Shown piece by piece: positions 1 through 7,770 of a stretch of 48,636 nucleotides of DNA. Positions within the stretch are counted from its first letter, which is position 1. Every line of letters begins with the position of its first letter. The notes under the pieces are model-generated. The model was not told where the DNA came from. It saw only the letters and a program-made list of their open reading frames with translations, and did no database searches. The DNA lies in the NCBI GenBank assembly GCA_900315045.1, contig OMXR01000017.1:1-48636 (forward strand), written 5' to 3'. A program made the position numbers and the translations under genes. This stretch comes from an uncultured Sutterella sp. Lineage in GTDB: Bacteria; Pseudomonadota; Gammaproteobacteria; Burkholderiales; Burkholderiaceae_F.

Positions 1-99
1 GGCATCGTCCGTCATGGCGAGACACTGTAAGACCGGCATAAGTCGGCAGGTGTCGCTTGAGCCTGGAATCCTCTGCCTCTAGGCAGGGGAGGATGTCAA
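1..99 (+). mobile_element. Right end of an IS200/IS605-family (TnpB-type) element, partial
   Basis: An imperfect hairpin (CCTCTGCC at 70-77, loop TCTA, GGCAGGGG at 82-89) sits on the stop codon of a reading frame open from the window edge and is followed by GAGGATGTCAA, ending at 99. A TnpB stop codon overlapping a short GC hairpin and an end of the GGAGGATGTCAA type is what I remember of many IS200/IS605 right ends, where this part also forms the 3' end of the TnpB guide RNA. The rest of the element would lie to the left of the window. I recognise this from the end sequence only; it is not a database match. Confidence 0.55.
2..82 (+). CDS. C-terminal tail of a probable TnpB/OrfB protein (partial)
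   Basis: The frame starting at base 2 is open from the window edge to a TAG at 80-82 and gives 26 residues ending SLEPGILCL. Short tails of the form LE-x-G-I-P-x-L just before the end hairpin are common in IS605 OrfB proteins. No catalytic residue of TnpB is inside the window, so the call rests on the tail and on the hairpin that overlaps the stop codon. It could instead be chance coding beside an unrelated hairpin. Confidence 0.4.
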   Translation, partial: ASSVMARHCKTGISRQVSLEPGILCL

Positions 100-240
100 G
101 CGGAAGGCATGCGGGTTTTCGTCTCAGTCATGTCAGCCGAACAGATGAAGACACTTTCTGGCAAAGGGCGTAAATTCAGGCTCAATATGGCATACTAAAC
201 GCTTGTTCAGCCTTCTTTTGCGGGCTGTTGATGGATACGC
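100..240. other. Intergenic region before the mla operon
   Basis: This stretch separates the putative IS605 end from mlaF. If the element call is right, the first 15-20 bases after position 99 would be the guide segment of its guide RNA. The mla promoter should also be here, but I see no convincing -35/-10 pair, only AT-rich patches near 170-200. The mlaF ribosome binding site is weak (GGA at 233-235). Confidence 0.4.
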
Positions 241-1050
241 ATGGCACTCAATGATCCTTTTTTAACCATTCAGGACGTCACGTTCGGGTACAACGACTCG
301 CGCGTGATTCTTGACGATGTGACGCTCAAGTTCGGCCGCGGGCAGGTTGTTGCCATCATGGGCGGCTCGGGCATGGGCAAGACGACGCTCCTGAAGCTGA
401 TCGGCGGTCTGATCAGGCCGCAGAAGGGACGCATCATTCTGGGCGGGGAGACCGTTGATCCCGGCAATGAAAAGAGCCTCTACCACCTGCGCCGCCGCAT
501 GGGCATGCTCTTTCAGTTCGGAGCGCTGTTTACCGACCTGTCGGTGTTCGAGAACGTGGCTTTCCCGCTGCGCGAGCAGACCGATCTTGATGACGAGACG
601 ATCCGCGATCTCGTGCTGATGAAGCTGAACGCAGTGGGCCTGAGAGGCGCTGCCCAGCTCATGCCCTCGGCCATTTCCGGCGGCATGGCAAGGCGCGTGG
701 CCCTCGCACGCGCCATTGCGCTCGATCCCGAGCTCATCATGTACGACGAGCCCTTTGCGGGGCTTGACCCGATCTCCATGGGCATCACCGCGCAGCTGAT
801 CCGCAAGCTTTCCGATGCGCTCAATGCCACCGCGATCATCGTGACGCACGACGTGCAGGAGACGTTTGACATTGCTGATTATGTCTACATGCTCAATGCG
901 GGAAAGATCTCCGGAGAGGGTACTCCCGAGCAGCTCTCGGCTTCGACCGATCCGTACGTGCGGCAGTTCCTGGATGCGGAGCCCGACGGGCCGGTGCGCT
1001 TCCACTATCCGGCCTGTACGATTGAGAAGGATTTCGGGGTGACGCCATGA
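241..1050 (+). CDS. mlaF: MlaF, ATPase of the Mla phospholipid ABC transporter
   Basis: MlaF is the cytoplasmic ATPase of the MlaFEDB inner-membrane complex, which moves phospholipids between the inner membrane and the periplasmic carrier MlaC and so helps keep outer-membrane asymmetry. The 269 residues contain Walker A (GGSGMGKTT near residue 41), a signature ISGGMARRVALARA in the MlaF-type form SGGM, Walker B with the DEPFAGLDP box and the switch histidine in VTHD. Length is typical. It is the first gene of six in the order mlaFEDACB, and its TGA overlaps the mlaE start by 4 bp, which suggests translational coupling. Confidence 0.97.
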   Translation: MALNDPFLTIQDVTFGYNDSRVILDDVTLKFGRGQVVAIMGGSGMGKTTLLKLIGGLIRPQKGRIILGGETVDPGNEKSLYHLRRRMGMLFQFGALFTDLSVFENVAFPLREQTDLDDETIRDLVLMKLNAVGLRGAAQLMPSAISGGMARRVALARAIALDPELIMYDEPFAGLDPISMGITAQLIRKLSDALNATAIIVTHDVQETFDIADYVYMLNAGKISGEGTPEQLSASTDPYVRQFLDAEPDGPVRFHYPACTIEKDFGVTP

Positions 1051-1832
1051 ACATGCTCACATCTCTGTTTACGGCCCTCGGCCAGTTTACGCTGGTGCAG
1101 CTCAGGGGCGTGGGCAAGCTCACGCTTTTCACGCTCGAGGTCATGAAGCGCGTGCCATCGTCGCTCGCACGCTTCTTCCTAATCGTGCAGCAGGTGCACT
1201 TCATCGGCAACTACTCGCTGGTGATTATTGCCGTTTCGGGACTGTTCGTTGGATTTGTGCTAGGCCTTCAGGGCTACTACACGCTCGTGATGTACAACAG
1301 CGAGCAGGCGCTTGGCGTGCTGGTGGCTCTTGCGCTTGCGCGCGAGCTCGGCCCCGTTGTGACGGCGCTCCTCTTTGCCGGGCGTGCAGGCACGTCGCTT
1401 ACGGCCGAGATCGGCCTCATGCGCGCGGGCGAGCAACTAGCCGCAATGGAAATGATGGGCGTCGATCCGCTGCGCCGCATCATCGCTCCGCGCTTTGTCG
1501 GCACGGTGATTTCGATGCCGGTGCTCGCGGCGATTTTCTCAGCGGTGGGTATCGTGGGCGCCTGGATCGTGGGCGTCGGCATGATCGGAATTGACAACGG
1601 CGCCTTCTGGAGCCAGATGCAAAGCGGCGTCGATGTGTACTCGGATGTGATGAATGGCGTGATCAAGTCCTTTGTCTTCGGCATCGCCGCCGGACTTGTG
1701 GCGCTTTTTCAGGGATACCACTCGCGGCCAACGCCCGAGGGCGTGTCCCGTGCAACGACCCGCACGGTCGTGATCACGTCGCTTCTTGTGCTCGGGCTGG
1801 ATTTTATGATGACCGCCCTCATGTTCTCCTAG
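1047..1832 (+). CDS. mlaE: MlaE, permease of the Mla phospholipid transporter
   Basis: MlaE is the integral-membrane permease that dimerises in the MlaFEDB complex. The 261-residue protein has an N-terminal interfacial helix, then about five hydrophobic segments (for example residues near 50-75, 145-175, 200-220 and 240-260). It carries the family core ELGPVVTALLFAGRAGTSLTAEIG, including the charged EIGLMRAGEQ element that contacts the ATPase. It overlaps mlaF by 4 bp and is 20 bp from mlaD, with GGAGAG before the mlaD start. Confidence 0.96.
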   Translation: MNMLTSLFTALGQFTLVQLRGVGKLTLFTLEVMKRVPSSLARFFLIVQQVHFIGNYSLVIIAVSGLFVGFVLGLQGYYTLVMYNSEQALGVLVALALARELGPVVTALLFAGRAGTSLTAEIGLMRAGEQLAAMEMMGVDPLRRIIAPRFVGTVISMPVLAAIFSAVGIVGAWIVGVGMIGIDNGAFWSQMQSGVDVYSDVMNGVIKSFVFGIAAGLVALFQGYHSRPTPEGVSRATTRTVVITSLLVLGLDFMMTALMFS

Positions 1833-1852
1833 GGAAAGGGTGGAGAGAAACT

Positions 1853-2326
1853 ATGGAACGCAAAAAACTTGAATTTTTCGTCGGCGTCTTCGTTTTCGCG
1901 GGCTTTCTCGCGCTGCTGTTTGTCTCGATGCAGGCAGCCAATCTCGGCAGCTTTTCCTTTGGCGGGCACACGTACAGCGTAACGGCAAACTTCGACAACA
2001 TCGGCGGTCTTAAGGCCCGCGCGCCCGTCAAGAGCGCCGGCGTCGTGGTCGGCCGCGTGAAGTCGATCGCCTTTGACGCCCAGCGCTTTCAGGCCAAGGT
2101 GACGATGGACATTGATTCGAAATACCAGTTCCCGAGCGACACCTCGGCCCAGATCCTCACCTCAGGGCTTCTTGGCGAGCAGTACATCGGACTGAGCGCC
2201 GGGGGCGAGGAGGAGAATCTCAAGAGCGGCAGCAAGATTGCCCAGACGCAGTCCGCGGTCGTGCTTGAAAACCTGATCAGCCAGTTCATGTATCAGATGG
2301 CAGAGAAGGGCGGAGACAAGAAATGA
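1853..2326 (+). CDS. mlaD: MlaD, MCE-domain subunit of the Mla transporter
   Basis: MlaD is anchored in the inner membrane and forms a hexameric periplasmic ring that accepts lipids. The start MERKKLEFFVGVFVFAGF gives one N-terminal transmembrane helix (residues about 8-28), followed by one MCE domain with the usual YSVTANFDNIGGLK and SAGVVVGRV motifs and a C-terminal helix (LENLISQFMYQMAEK). At 157 residues it is near the usual size. Its stop overlaps the start of mlaA by 4 bp. Confidence 0.95.
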   Translation: MERKKLEFFVGVFVFAGFLALLFVSMQAANLGSFSFGGHTYSVTANFDNIGGLKARAPVKSAGVVVGRVKSIAFDAQRFQAKVTMDIDSKYQFPSDTSAQILTSGLLGEQYIGLSAGGEEENLKSGSKIAQTQSAVVLENLISQFMYQMAEKGGDKK

Positions 2327-3087
2327 AACTGAAGAGGTACCTGCCGGTTCTCGCGGCCGCGGCGATTCTTGCCGGCTGCGCCGAGGTTCCCCCTGGCGCC
2401 GGGGAGAACCCCGCCGATCCGTGGGAAAAGATGAATCGGCAGACGAATGCGTTCAACTACATCGTGGATACCTATACGGTTAGACCCGTTGCAAAGGCCT
2501 ACATCAAGGTGGTCCCCCAGGGCGCGCGCGACAGCGTGAACAACGTGTTCGAAAACATGGGCGAGCCCAAGAACGCCCTGAATAATGCTCTGCAGGGCAA
2601 GGGCGAGCGCACGCTCGCAAGTGTGTTCCGATTCCTCATCAACACGTCGTTCGGGCTGGGCGGCCTGTTTGACGTTGCCGGCAGCGTCGGCAACCAGCCG
2701 GTTTGCAAGGAAGACTTTGGGCAGACGCTGCGCGTCTGGGGCGTGCCTCAGGGACCCTATGTCGTTCTTCCGTTCCTCGGACCCTCAACCGTCACCGATG
2801 CTGCGGGATCAGCCGTCGGCTGGTACACGGAGCCCTTTGCCTATGCGGAGAACGACTACGTGAAGTGGGGTTGGACTGCGGCCGACCTGTTCAACCTGAG
2901 GGTGCAGATGATGCCGCTCACCGACAGCCTGCGCGACGCCGTCGATCCCTATGTGATGGCGCGCGAGGGCTATCTTGCCCACCGCACGAACGTTCAGTAC
3001 GACGGCAATCCGCCCGTCGTGCTGCTCAAGGATGAATTTGAAGACGAGGACGATGAAAAGGCGCCCGTCAAGAAGGAGAGCAAATGA
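2323..3087 (+). CDS. mlaA: MlaA (VacJ), outer-membrane lipoprotein
   Basis: MlaA sits in the outer membrane and removes misplaced phospholipids from the outer leaflet, passing them to MlaC. The protein has a lipoprotein signal with lipobox LAGC and Cys19 as the lipidated residue. It then shows the family motifs DPWEKMNRQTNAFN, NVFENMGEP, LINTSFGLGGLFDVA and GVPQGPYVVLPFLGPS. The 254-residue length fits. The C-terminal 25 residues are strongly charged (DEFEDEDDEKAPVKKESK), which is common at the end of VacJ proteins. mlaA lies inside the mla operon here, whereas E. coli keeps it elsewhere. Confidence 0.96.
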   Translation: MKLKRYLPVLAAAAILAGCAEVPPGAGENPADPWEKMNRQTNAFNYIVDTYTVRPVAKAYIKVVPQGARDSVNNVFENMGEPKNALNNALQGKGERTLASVFRFLINTSFGLGGLFDVAGSVGNQPVCKEDFGQTLRVWGVPQGPYVVLPFLGPSTVTDAAGSAVGWYTEPFAYAENDYVKWGWTAADLFNLRVQMMPLTDSLRDAVDPYVMAREGYLAHRTNVQYDGNPPVVLLKDEFEDEDDEKAPVKKESK

Positions 3088-3722
3088 TGCAACGCCGTGA
3101 ATTCGCCGCCGCGCTTTGTGCCGCGGTTCTCTGCGGTTCCTCCGCTTTTGCATGGGCCGCTCCTGATCCCAAGGGCGATCCCGAGAAGTGGATTCTGGAT
3201 CTGAGCAACGAGATGCTCGCCACGATCCGCGCCGATGCGGCTCTGCGCAGCGGAGATGCCGCCGCGGTGCAGGCATTCGTGAGCAGGAAGGTGATGCCGT
3301 GCGTGGATTTCGTGCGCATGACCCGCATGGCGGTCGGACCGAGCTGGAGAAGCGCGAACCCCGAGCAGCGGGCAGAACTTCAGCGGCTTTTCCGTGAGCT
3401 GCTGATCCGCGTGTATTCGGGGGCGCTTTCCATGGTTTCCAACCAGAGCGTGGAGCTTGCGCCCTCGCGTGTGAAGCCCGAGGGGGACGACGTTGTTGTG
3501 CGCACGCTCATGAAGCAGCCCGGCAAGCCCGAAATGCACCTTGACTACCGCGTGAAGTTCGTCAAGGGTGAGTGGCGCATCATCAACGTCAACGCCGAAG
3601 GCGTTTGGATCGTTGAGAACTACCGCTCCCAGTTTGCCCCCATCGCGGCTTCCAAGGGCAACGAGGGGCTGATTGAGGCGCTTCGTGAGAAGATCGCTAC
3701 GTACAACAAGAACAAGAAATAA
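3084..3722 (+). CDS. mlaC: MlaC, periplasmic phospholipid carrier
   Basis: MlaC shuttles phospholipids across the periplasm between MlaA and the MlaFEDB complex. A signal peptide (MMQRREFAAALCAAVLCGSSAFAWA, cleavage near residue 26) precedes a Tol_Tol_Ttg2-type domain of about 185 residues. Recognisable parts are FVSRKVMPCVDFVRMTRMAVG, the LYRVKF-like strand DYRVKFVKGEWRIINVNAEGVWIVENYRSQF and the C-terminal GLIEALREKIATYN. Two adjacent ATG codons (3084 and 3087) are possible starts; the first overlaps the mlaA stop. Confidence 0.95.
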   Translation: MMQRREFAAALCAAVLCGSSAFAWAAPDPKGDPEKWILDLSNEMLATIRADAALRSGDAAAVQAFVSRKVMPCVDFVRMTRMAVGPSWRSANPEQRAELQRLFRELLIRVYSGALSMVSNQSVELAPSRVKPEGDDVVVRTLMKQPGKPEMHLDYRVKFVKGEWRIINVNAEGVWIVENYRSQFAPIAASKGNEGLIEALREKIATYNKNKK

Positions 3723-3728
3723 GTCAGC

Positions 3729-4001
3729 ATGAAGATCGAACAGACCTCCGTGACGCGCAGAAATGCGGCCGCGGTCAAGAAGGCAGTGATCGAAGCCGCA
3801 GGGCGACTGGACAACGAACTCGACTGGTCGGCGGTCACGGTTGTGGACAGCTCGGCCGTGGCGGTGCTGCTTGCGTGGATCAGAAGAGAGCAGACCTACG
3901 GGCTCAGTCCCAAGGTGTATTCCGTTCCGGAAAAGATGGTGTCGCTTGCCAGGCTCTACGGAACGTACGATCTGGTGAAGCCCTACCTCGCGGAGCGCTG
4001 A
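3729..4001 (+). CDS. mlaB: MlaB, STAS-domain subunit of the Mla transporter
   Basis: MlaB is a small cytoplasmic STAS-domain protein that binds MlaF and is needed for assembly and activity of the complex. The 90 residues contain the STAS hallmark VVDSSAVAVLLAWIRR around residues 39-54 and a typical second half, PKVYSVPEKMVSLARLYG. It is the last gene of the mla operon, 6 bp after mlaC. The segment after it (4002-4062) shows no clear terminator. Confidence 0.92.
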   Translation: MKIEQTSVTRRNAAAVKKAVIEAAGRLDNELDWSAVTVVDSSAVAVLLAWIRREQTYGLSPKVYSVPEKMVSLARLYGTYDLVKPYLAER

Positions 4002-4062
4002 GCCAGCCTGCCGCGGACAGTCGGATTCGATCGAATTGACAGGCGAAAAAATTGTCCGCGAC

Positions 4063-4090
4063 TTGACAGAGGAAAAAACACAAATATAAT
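4063..4090 (+). promoter_or_regulatory. Consensus sigma-70 promoter of tRNA-Met
   Basis: TTGACA at 4063-4068 and TATAAT at 4085-4090 are both perfect hexamers separated by 16 bp. Transcription would start near 4097, just before the tRNA at 4103. Confidence 0.85.
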
Positions 4091-4102
4091 TCGCTTCTCT
4101 TT

Positions 4103-4179
4103 GGCGCATTAGCTCAGTCGGTTAGAGCAGAGGAATCATAATCCTTGTGTCCGCGGTTCGAGTCCGTGATGCGCCACCA
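4103..4179 (+). tRNA. tRNA-Met (CAT), elongator type
   Basis: A full cloverleaf of 77 nt with encoded CCA: acceptor GGCGCAT/ATGCGCC, D arm GCTC-GAGC, anticodon stem GAGGA/TCCTT with loop ATCATAA (anticodon CAT) and T arm with TTCGAGT. The first acceptor pair is a normal G-C pair, so this is not the initiator. A tRNA-Ile2 with lysidine at C34 is the other CAT option, but the acceptor and anticodon stems look like betaproteobacterial elongator tRNA-Met. Confidence 0.93.
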
Positions 4180-4212
4180 GATTCAGTGCTTCCGAAGGGA
4201 AGTGCGAGAAAG

Positions 4213-4250
4213 CCGCCAGAAAGACTTGCGTCAGTTCTGGCGGTTTTTTT
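4213..4250 (+). terminator. Rho-independent terminator of tRNA-Met
   Basis: Stem CCGCCAGAA (4213-4221) pairs with TTCTGGCGG (4235-4243) over a 13-nt loop and is followed by seven T. Confidence 0.85.
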
Positions 4251-4449
4251 ATTCCCGGCGGCTACACGCCGGCTCTGCCTAGACGCAAAAACTGCTATTT
4301 CTTTGCCGGCAAATTTCGCAAGGGTGCAAGCAGCAGGGTAAACTAACAAGTTTGTGAGCACGGCCATCGGCCGGTTTGTCTCAGAACAGATTTTTTTCGT
4401 GTTAATCAGTCGGGCCTTCCGGTCCGGCGTTTGCTGATTCGGAGTACGT

Positions 4450-6249
4450 ATGCGTACTGTTTATTGTGGCCTCGTTGATGAGAAGTTCATCGGCAAGACT
4501 GTCACGCTGTGTGGCTGGGCGCATCGCCGCCGTGACCATGGCGGCGTGATTTTTATTGACCTGCGCGACCGCGAGGGTCTGGTTCAGGTGGTTTGCGATC
4601 CGGACCGTCCCGAGGTGTTTGCCACTGCGGACAAGATCCGCAATGAGTACTGCCTGAAGGTTGTCGGCCTGGTTCGCGCCCGTCCCGAGGGAACCAAGAA
4701 CGAGAATCTCATCTCCGGCGGCGTCGAAGTGCTCTGCCAGGAGCTCGAGATCCTCAATCCGTCTCTTACGCCTCCGTTCCAGCTCGACGACGATACGGTG
4801 AGCGAATCGGCCCGCCTGACCTATCGCGTGCTCGATCTGCGCCGTCCTCAGATGCAGAAGAACCTGAAGCTGCGCTTCCATGTCACCCAGGCGGTGCGCC
4901 GCTTCCTTGACGAGCACGGCTTCATTGACATCGAAACGCCGGTTCTCACGAAGGCCACCCCCGAAGGCGCCCGCGACTACCTCGTTCCGTCCCGTGTCCA
5001 GGATGGCTGCTTCTTTGCCCTGCCGCAGTCTCCGCAGCTGTTCAAGCAGCTGCTGATGATCGCCGGCTTTGACCGCTACTATCAGATCGTCAAGTGCTTC
5101 CGCGACGAAGACCTGCGTGCCGACCGCCAGCCCGAATTCACCCAGATCGATCTGGAAACCTCGTTCCTTTCCGAAGAGGAGATCCGCGCTCTGTTCGAAG
5201 AGATGATCGTGACCGTCTTCAAGAAGGTTCTGGACGTGAATCTGGTTGCCCCCGGCACCCGCTTCCCGATCATGACCTGGGACGAGGCCATGGCGCGCTA
5301 CGGTTCGGACAAGCCCGATCTGCGCGTCAAGCTCGAGCTCACGGAAGTGACCGACATCGTTGCCAACAGCAACTTCAAGGTGTTCAGCACCGTGAACACC
5401 CTGCACAACGGCAAGGTCGTTGCACTGCGCGTTCCGGGTGCCGCCGCCATGCCTCGCTCGGAGATCGACAGCTACACCGAGTTTGTCAAGATCTACGGCG
5501 CCAAGGGCCTGGCCTACATCAAGGTGAACGATCTCTCCAAGGGGCGCGAAGGCCTGCAGGGTCCTGTCGTGAAGAACCTCTCCGACGAGGAGTTCACGAA
5601 GATCCTTGAGGTCACCGGTGCTAAGACGGGCGACGTGGTGTTCTTCGGCGCCGACAAGGCCAAGATCGTCTGGGACAGCCTGGGCGCCCTGCGCCTGAAG
5701 ATCGGCCACAGCGAATTCGGCAAGAAGCACGGTCTGTTCGAGGAAGGCTGGAAGCCCCTGTGGGTCATCAACTTCCCGATGTTCGAGTTCTCCGAGGAAG
5801 AGAACCGCTGGATGGCAAGCCATCATCCGTTCACCAGCCCGCGCGACTCCGATGTGGACAAGCTCATCAGCGATCCGGAGCACTGCTACGCCAAGGCCTA
5901 CGACATGGTGCTCAACGGCTGGGAAATCGGCGGCGGCTCCGTGCGTATCCATCGCGCCGACGTCCAGAGCAAGGTGTTCGAAGCGCTCAAGATCGGTCCG
6001 GAGGAGGCCAAGAGGAAGTTCGGCTTCCTGCTCGATGCCCTGCAGTACGGTGCGCCTCCCCATGGCGGCCTCGCATTCGGCCTTGACCGCATCGTGACGA
6101 TGATGACCGGTGCTCCGTCCATCCGTGACGTGATTGCGTTCCCGAAGACGCAGCGCGCCCAGTGCCTGCTGACCGGCGCTCCGACTCCGGTCGACGAGAA
6201 GCAGCTGCGCGAACTGCACATCCGTCTGCGCAATGAGCCGAAGAACTAG
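4450..6249 (+). CDS. aspS: AspS, aspartyl-tRNA synthetase
   Basis: This class II synthetase charges tRNA-Asp (and in non-discriminating forms tRNA-Asn). The 599-residue protein has the N-terminal OB-fold anticodon-binding domain ([27 protein letters not shown]). The catalytic domain has the bacterial GAD insertion, motif 2 ([20 protein letters not shown]) and motif 3 ([15 protein letters not shown]). Length is that of the bacterial long form. About 200 bp lie between the tRNA-Met terminator and the start and contain no gene; I found no strong promoter hexamers there. The start [11 protein letters not shown] matches the family N-terminus. Confidence 0.97.
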   Translation: MRTVYCGLVDEKFIGKTVTLCGWAHRRRDHGGVIFIDLRDREGLVQVVCDPDRPEVFATADKIRNEYCLKVVGLVRARPEGTKNENLISGGVEVLCQELEILNPSLTPPFQLDDDTVSESARLTYRVLDLRRPQMQKNLKLRFHVTQAVRRFLDEHGFIDIETPVLTKATPEGARDYLVPSRVQDGCFFALPQSPQLFKQLLMIAGFDRYYQIVKCFRDEDLRADRQPEFTQIDLETSFLSEEEIRALFEEMIVTVFKKVLDVNLVAPGTRFPIMTWDEAMARYGSDKPDLRVKLELTEVTDIVANSNFKVFSTVNTLHNGKVVALRVPGAAAMPRSEIDSYTEFVKIYGAKGLAYIKVNDLSKGREGLQGPVVKNLSDEEFTKILEVTGAKTGDVVFFGADKAKIVWDSLGALRLKIGHSEFGKKHGLFEEGWKPLWVINFPMFEFSEEENRWMASHHPFTSPRDSDVDKLISDPEHCYAKAYDMVLNGWEIGGGSVRIHRADVQSKVFEALKIGPEEAKRKFGFLLDALQYGAPPHGGLAFGLDRIVTMMTGAPSIRDVIAFPKTQRAQCLLTGAPTPVDEKQLRELHIRLRNEPKN

Positions 6250-6338
6250 GCAAAGCGCTCTCTGAGCGAGTCTGTCTAGAGAAACTGGCCGCGGCTTGGA
6301 GATTTTCCGCCGCGGCCGTTTTGCAATCTGAGCCTGAC

Positions 6339-7247
6339 ATGTCTGATCCCTGCAATCTGTGTCCGCGCGCGTGCGGAGCTGACCGTTCGACCCCGAAGGG
6401 CCGGAAAATCAGCATCTGCCGGGCGCCCGATGAAGTGAAGATCGCCCTCGTAAGCCTTCACCCCTGGGAGGAGCCCTGCATCAGCGGCAGGAGCGGAGCG
6501 GGAACGGTCTTCTTTTCGCACTGCAACCTGCGCTGCTGCTTTTGCCAGAACCATGAGATCAGCGCAGGGGGCGCCGGAATCGCCGTGAGCGAGGATCGCC
6601 TTGCCGAGATCTTCCTTGAGCAGCAGGACCGGGGCGCCGCCTGCCTTGAGCTTGTGACGCCGGGGCACTATACCGGGCCGATCGTGCGCTCGCTCGAGCG
6701 CGCCAAGAGCCGGGGGCTTTCCGTCCCCGTCGTCTACAACTCCAATGGCTATGAGCTGGTCGAAACCTTGCGGCGTCTTGAGGGGCTCGTCGACGTGTAT
6801 GTGCCAGACCTGAAGTACTTTGATTCGCGCTACGGGGAGAAGTATTCCGGGGTTCCGAAATACTTTGAGTTCGCAAGCCGGGCGATCGCCGAGATGTTCC
6901 GCCAGAGCGGCCCGGCAAGGTTTTCTTCGGACGGCATCATGGAGCACGGCATGATCGTGCGCCATCTGATCCTTCCCGGACTCTGGCGCGACAGCATCGA
7001 GTGCGTGCGCTGGCTGCATGAGACCTTTGGCGAAGCGATCTACATTTCGCTCATGAACCAGTACATGCCGCTATACAAGGCGGCGCGGCACCCAGAGATC
7101 AACCGCCCCCTGATGACGCTTGAGTACCAGAAGGTCGTGCGCTATGCGCGCTCGCTCGGCATCACGCATGCGTTCATTCAGGTCGGACTGACGGCGCAGA
7201 GCAAGTTCATCCCTGATTTCAATGGCGAGAACGTGCTTGCGAACTAG
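6339..7247 (+). CDS. Radical SAM protein related to PflA-type activating enzymes
   Basis: A radical S-adenosylmethionine protein of the PflX/COG1313 group, whose physiological substrate is not established. The 302-residue product has the 4Fe-4S motif C-x3-C-x2-C at Cys62, Cys66 and Cys69 (HCNLRCCFCQN). It also has an extra cysteine set at the N-terminus (CNLCPRACGADR), typical of this subgroup, and later SAM-binding strands (ELVTPGHYTGPIV, YNSNGYE, DVYVPDLKYFD). The start at 6339 (MSDPCNLCPRAC) is preferred over the upstream TTG at 6321. It stands alone between aspS and a small regulator, so neighbours give no clue to the substrate. Confidence 0.85.
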   Translation: MSDPCNLCPRACGADRSTPKGRKISICRAPDEVKIALVSLHPWEEPCISGRSGAGTVFFSHCNLRCCFCQNHEISAGGAGIAVSEDRLAEIFLEQQDRGAACLELVTPGHYTGPIVRSLERAKSRGLSVPVVYNSNGYELVETLRRLEGLVDVYVPDLKYFDSRYGEKYSGVPKYFEFASRAIAEMFRQSGPARFSSDGIMEHGMIVRHLILPGLWRDSIECVRWLHETFGEAIYISLMNQYMPLYKAARHPEINRPLMTLEYQKVVRYARSLGITHAFIQVGLTAQSKFIPDFNGENVLAN

Positions 7248-7336
7248 CCCGATCATTGGCCGCTTTCTGTTTTTCAGCCGCTTGGACCCTGCCTTATACT
7301 TATCGGATGACCAACTGATGGATTTCCAGTCGAAAC

Positions 7337-7723
7337 ATGGCGCTAACCACAACCAAGCAGCGGCGGATGATCGGAGAACGGATTCGGGACGAGCGCGAGC
7401 GTCTGGGCTATACGGAGCTGCAGATCGCTCAGCTTCTGGGTATTCCGCTCGAAACTTATCAGGCCCAGGAGCGGGGGGAATCCGATCCGGGGCTGTTTTC
7501 GCTGCCCAGGCTTGAAGCCTGCGGGTTTGACATTCTGTTCATCGTGACCGGGGAGCGCAACAAGCCCGTGCAGGAAGAAAGCGAACTGCTGCAGCGGTTC
7601 CGGGAGCTCTCGGCCAAGGGCAGGGCGTCGATCTTCATGACGCTTGATGCGCTCGAGCGCCTTGCGCCCAATCTGCGCCAGAAAATTCGCCAGAAGTTTG
7701 ACGACACGTTTAAAGATTACTGA
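7337..7723 (+). CDS. Small XRE-type helix-turn-helix protein
   Basis: A 128-residue protein with an N-terminal helix-turn-helix of the Cro/CI (XRE) type: residues about 10-60, with IRDERERLGYTELQIAQLLGIPLETYQAQERGESDPGLFSLPRLEACGFDILFIVTGER. This layout is seen in prophage-like and chromosomal repressors. The C-terminal half is charged and helical (LLQRFRELSAKGRASIFMTLDALERL) and resembles no known effector domain. Target genes are unknown. A perfect hairpin follows the gene at 7731-7757. Confidence 0.7.
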   Translation: MALTTTKQRRMIGERIRDERERLGYTELQIAQLLGIPLETYQAQERGESDPGLFSLPRLEACGFDILFIVTGERNKPVQEESELLQRFRELSAKGRASIFMTLDALERLAPNLRQKIRQKFDDTFKDY

Positions 7724-7730
7724 AAGGACA

Positions 7731-7757
7731 GTCAGCGGGCGCAAGAAGCCCGCTGAC
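7731..7757. other. Perfect hairpin between the HTH gene and the AsmA-like gene
   Basis: GTCAGCGGGC (7731-7740) and GCCCGCTGAC (7748-7757) form a 10-bp perfect stem over a 7-nt loop. No run of T follows, so it is either a weak terminator or an mRNA-stabilising hairpin. Confidence 0.5.
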
Positions 7758-7770
7758 TTGTGCAGGACAA

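Noticed and set aside
262-1005. Long minus-strand frames opposite mlaF, aspS, napA, fumarase and others
   Set aside because: These are shadows of GC-rich genes: no ribosome binding sites, no domains and Arg/His-rich composition typical of antisense frames.
4103-4179. tRNA-Ile2 (CAT, lysidine type) instead of tRNA-Met
   Set aside because: The acceptor and anticodon stems look like elongator tRNA-Met of betaproteobacteria; I would need a tRNA-scan model to exclude Ile2 fully.
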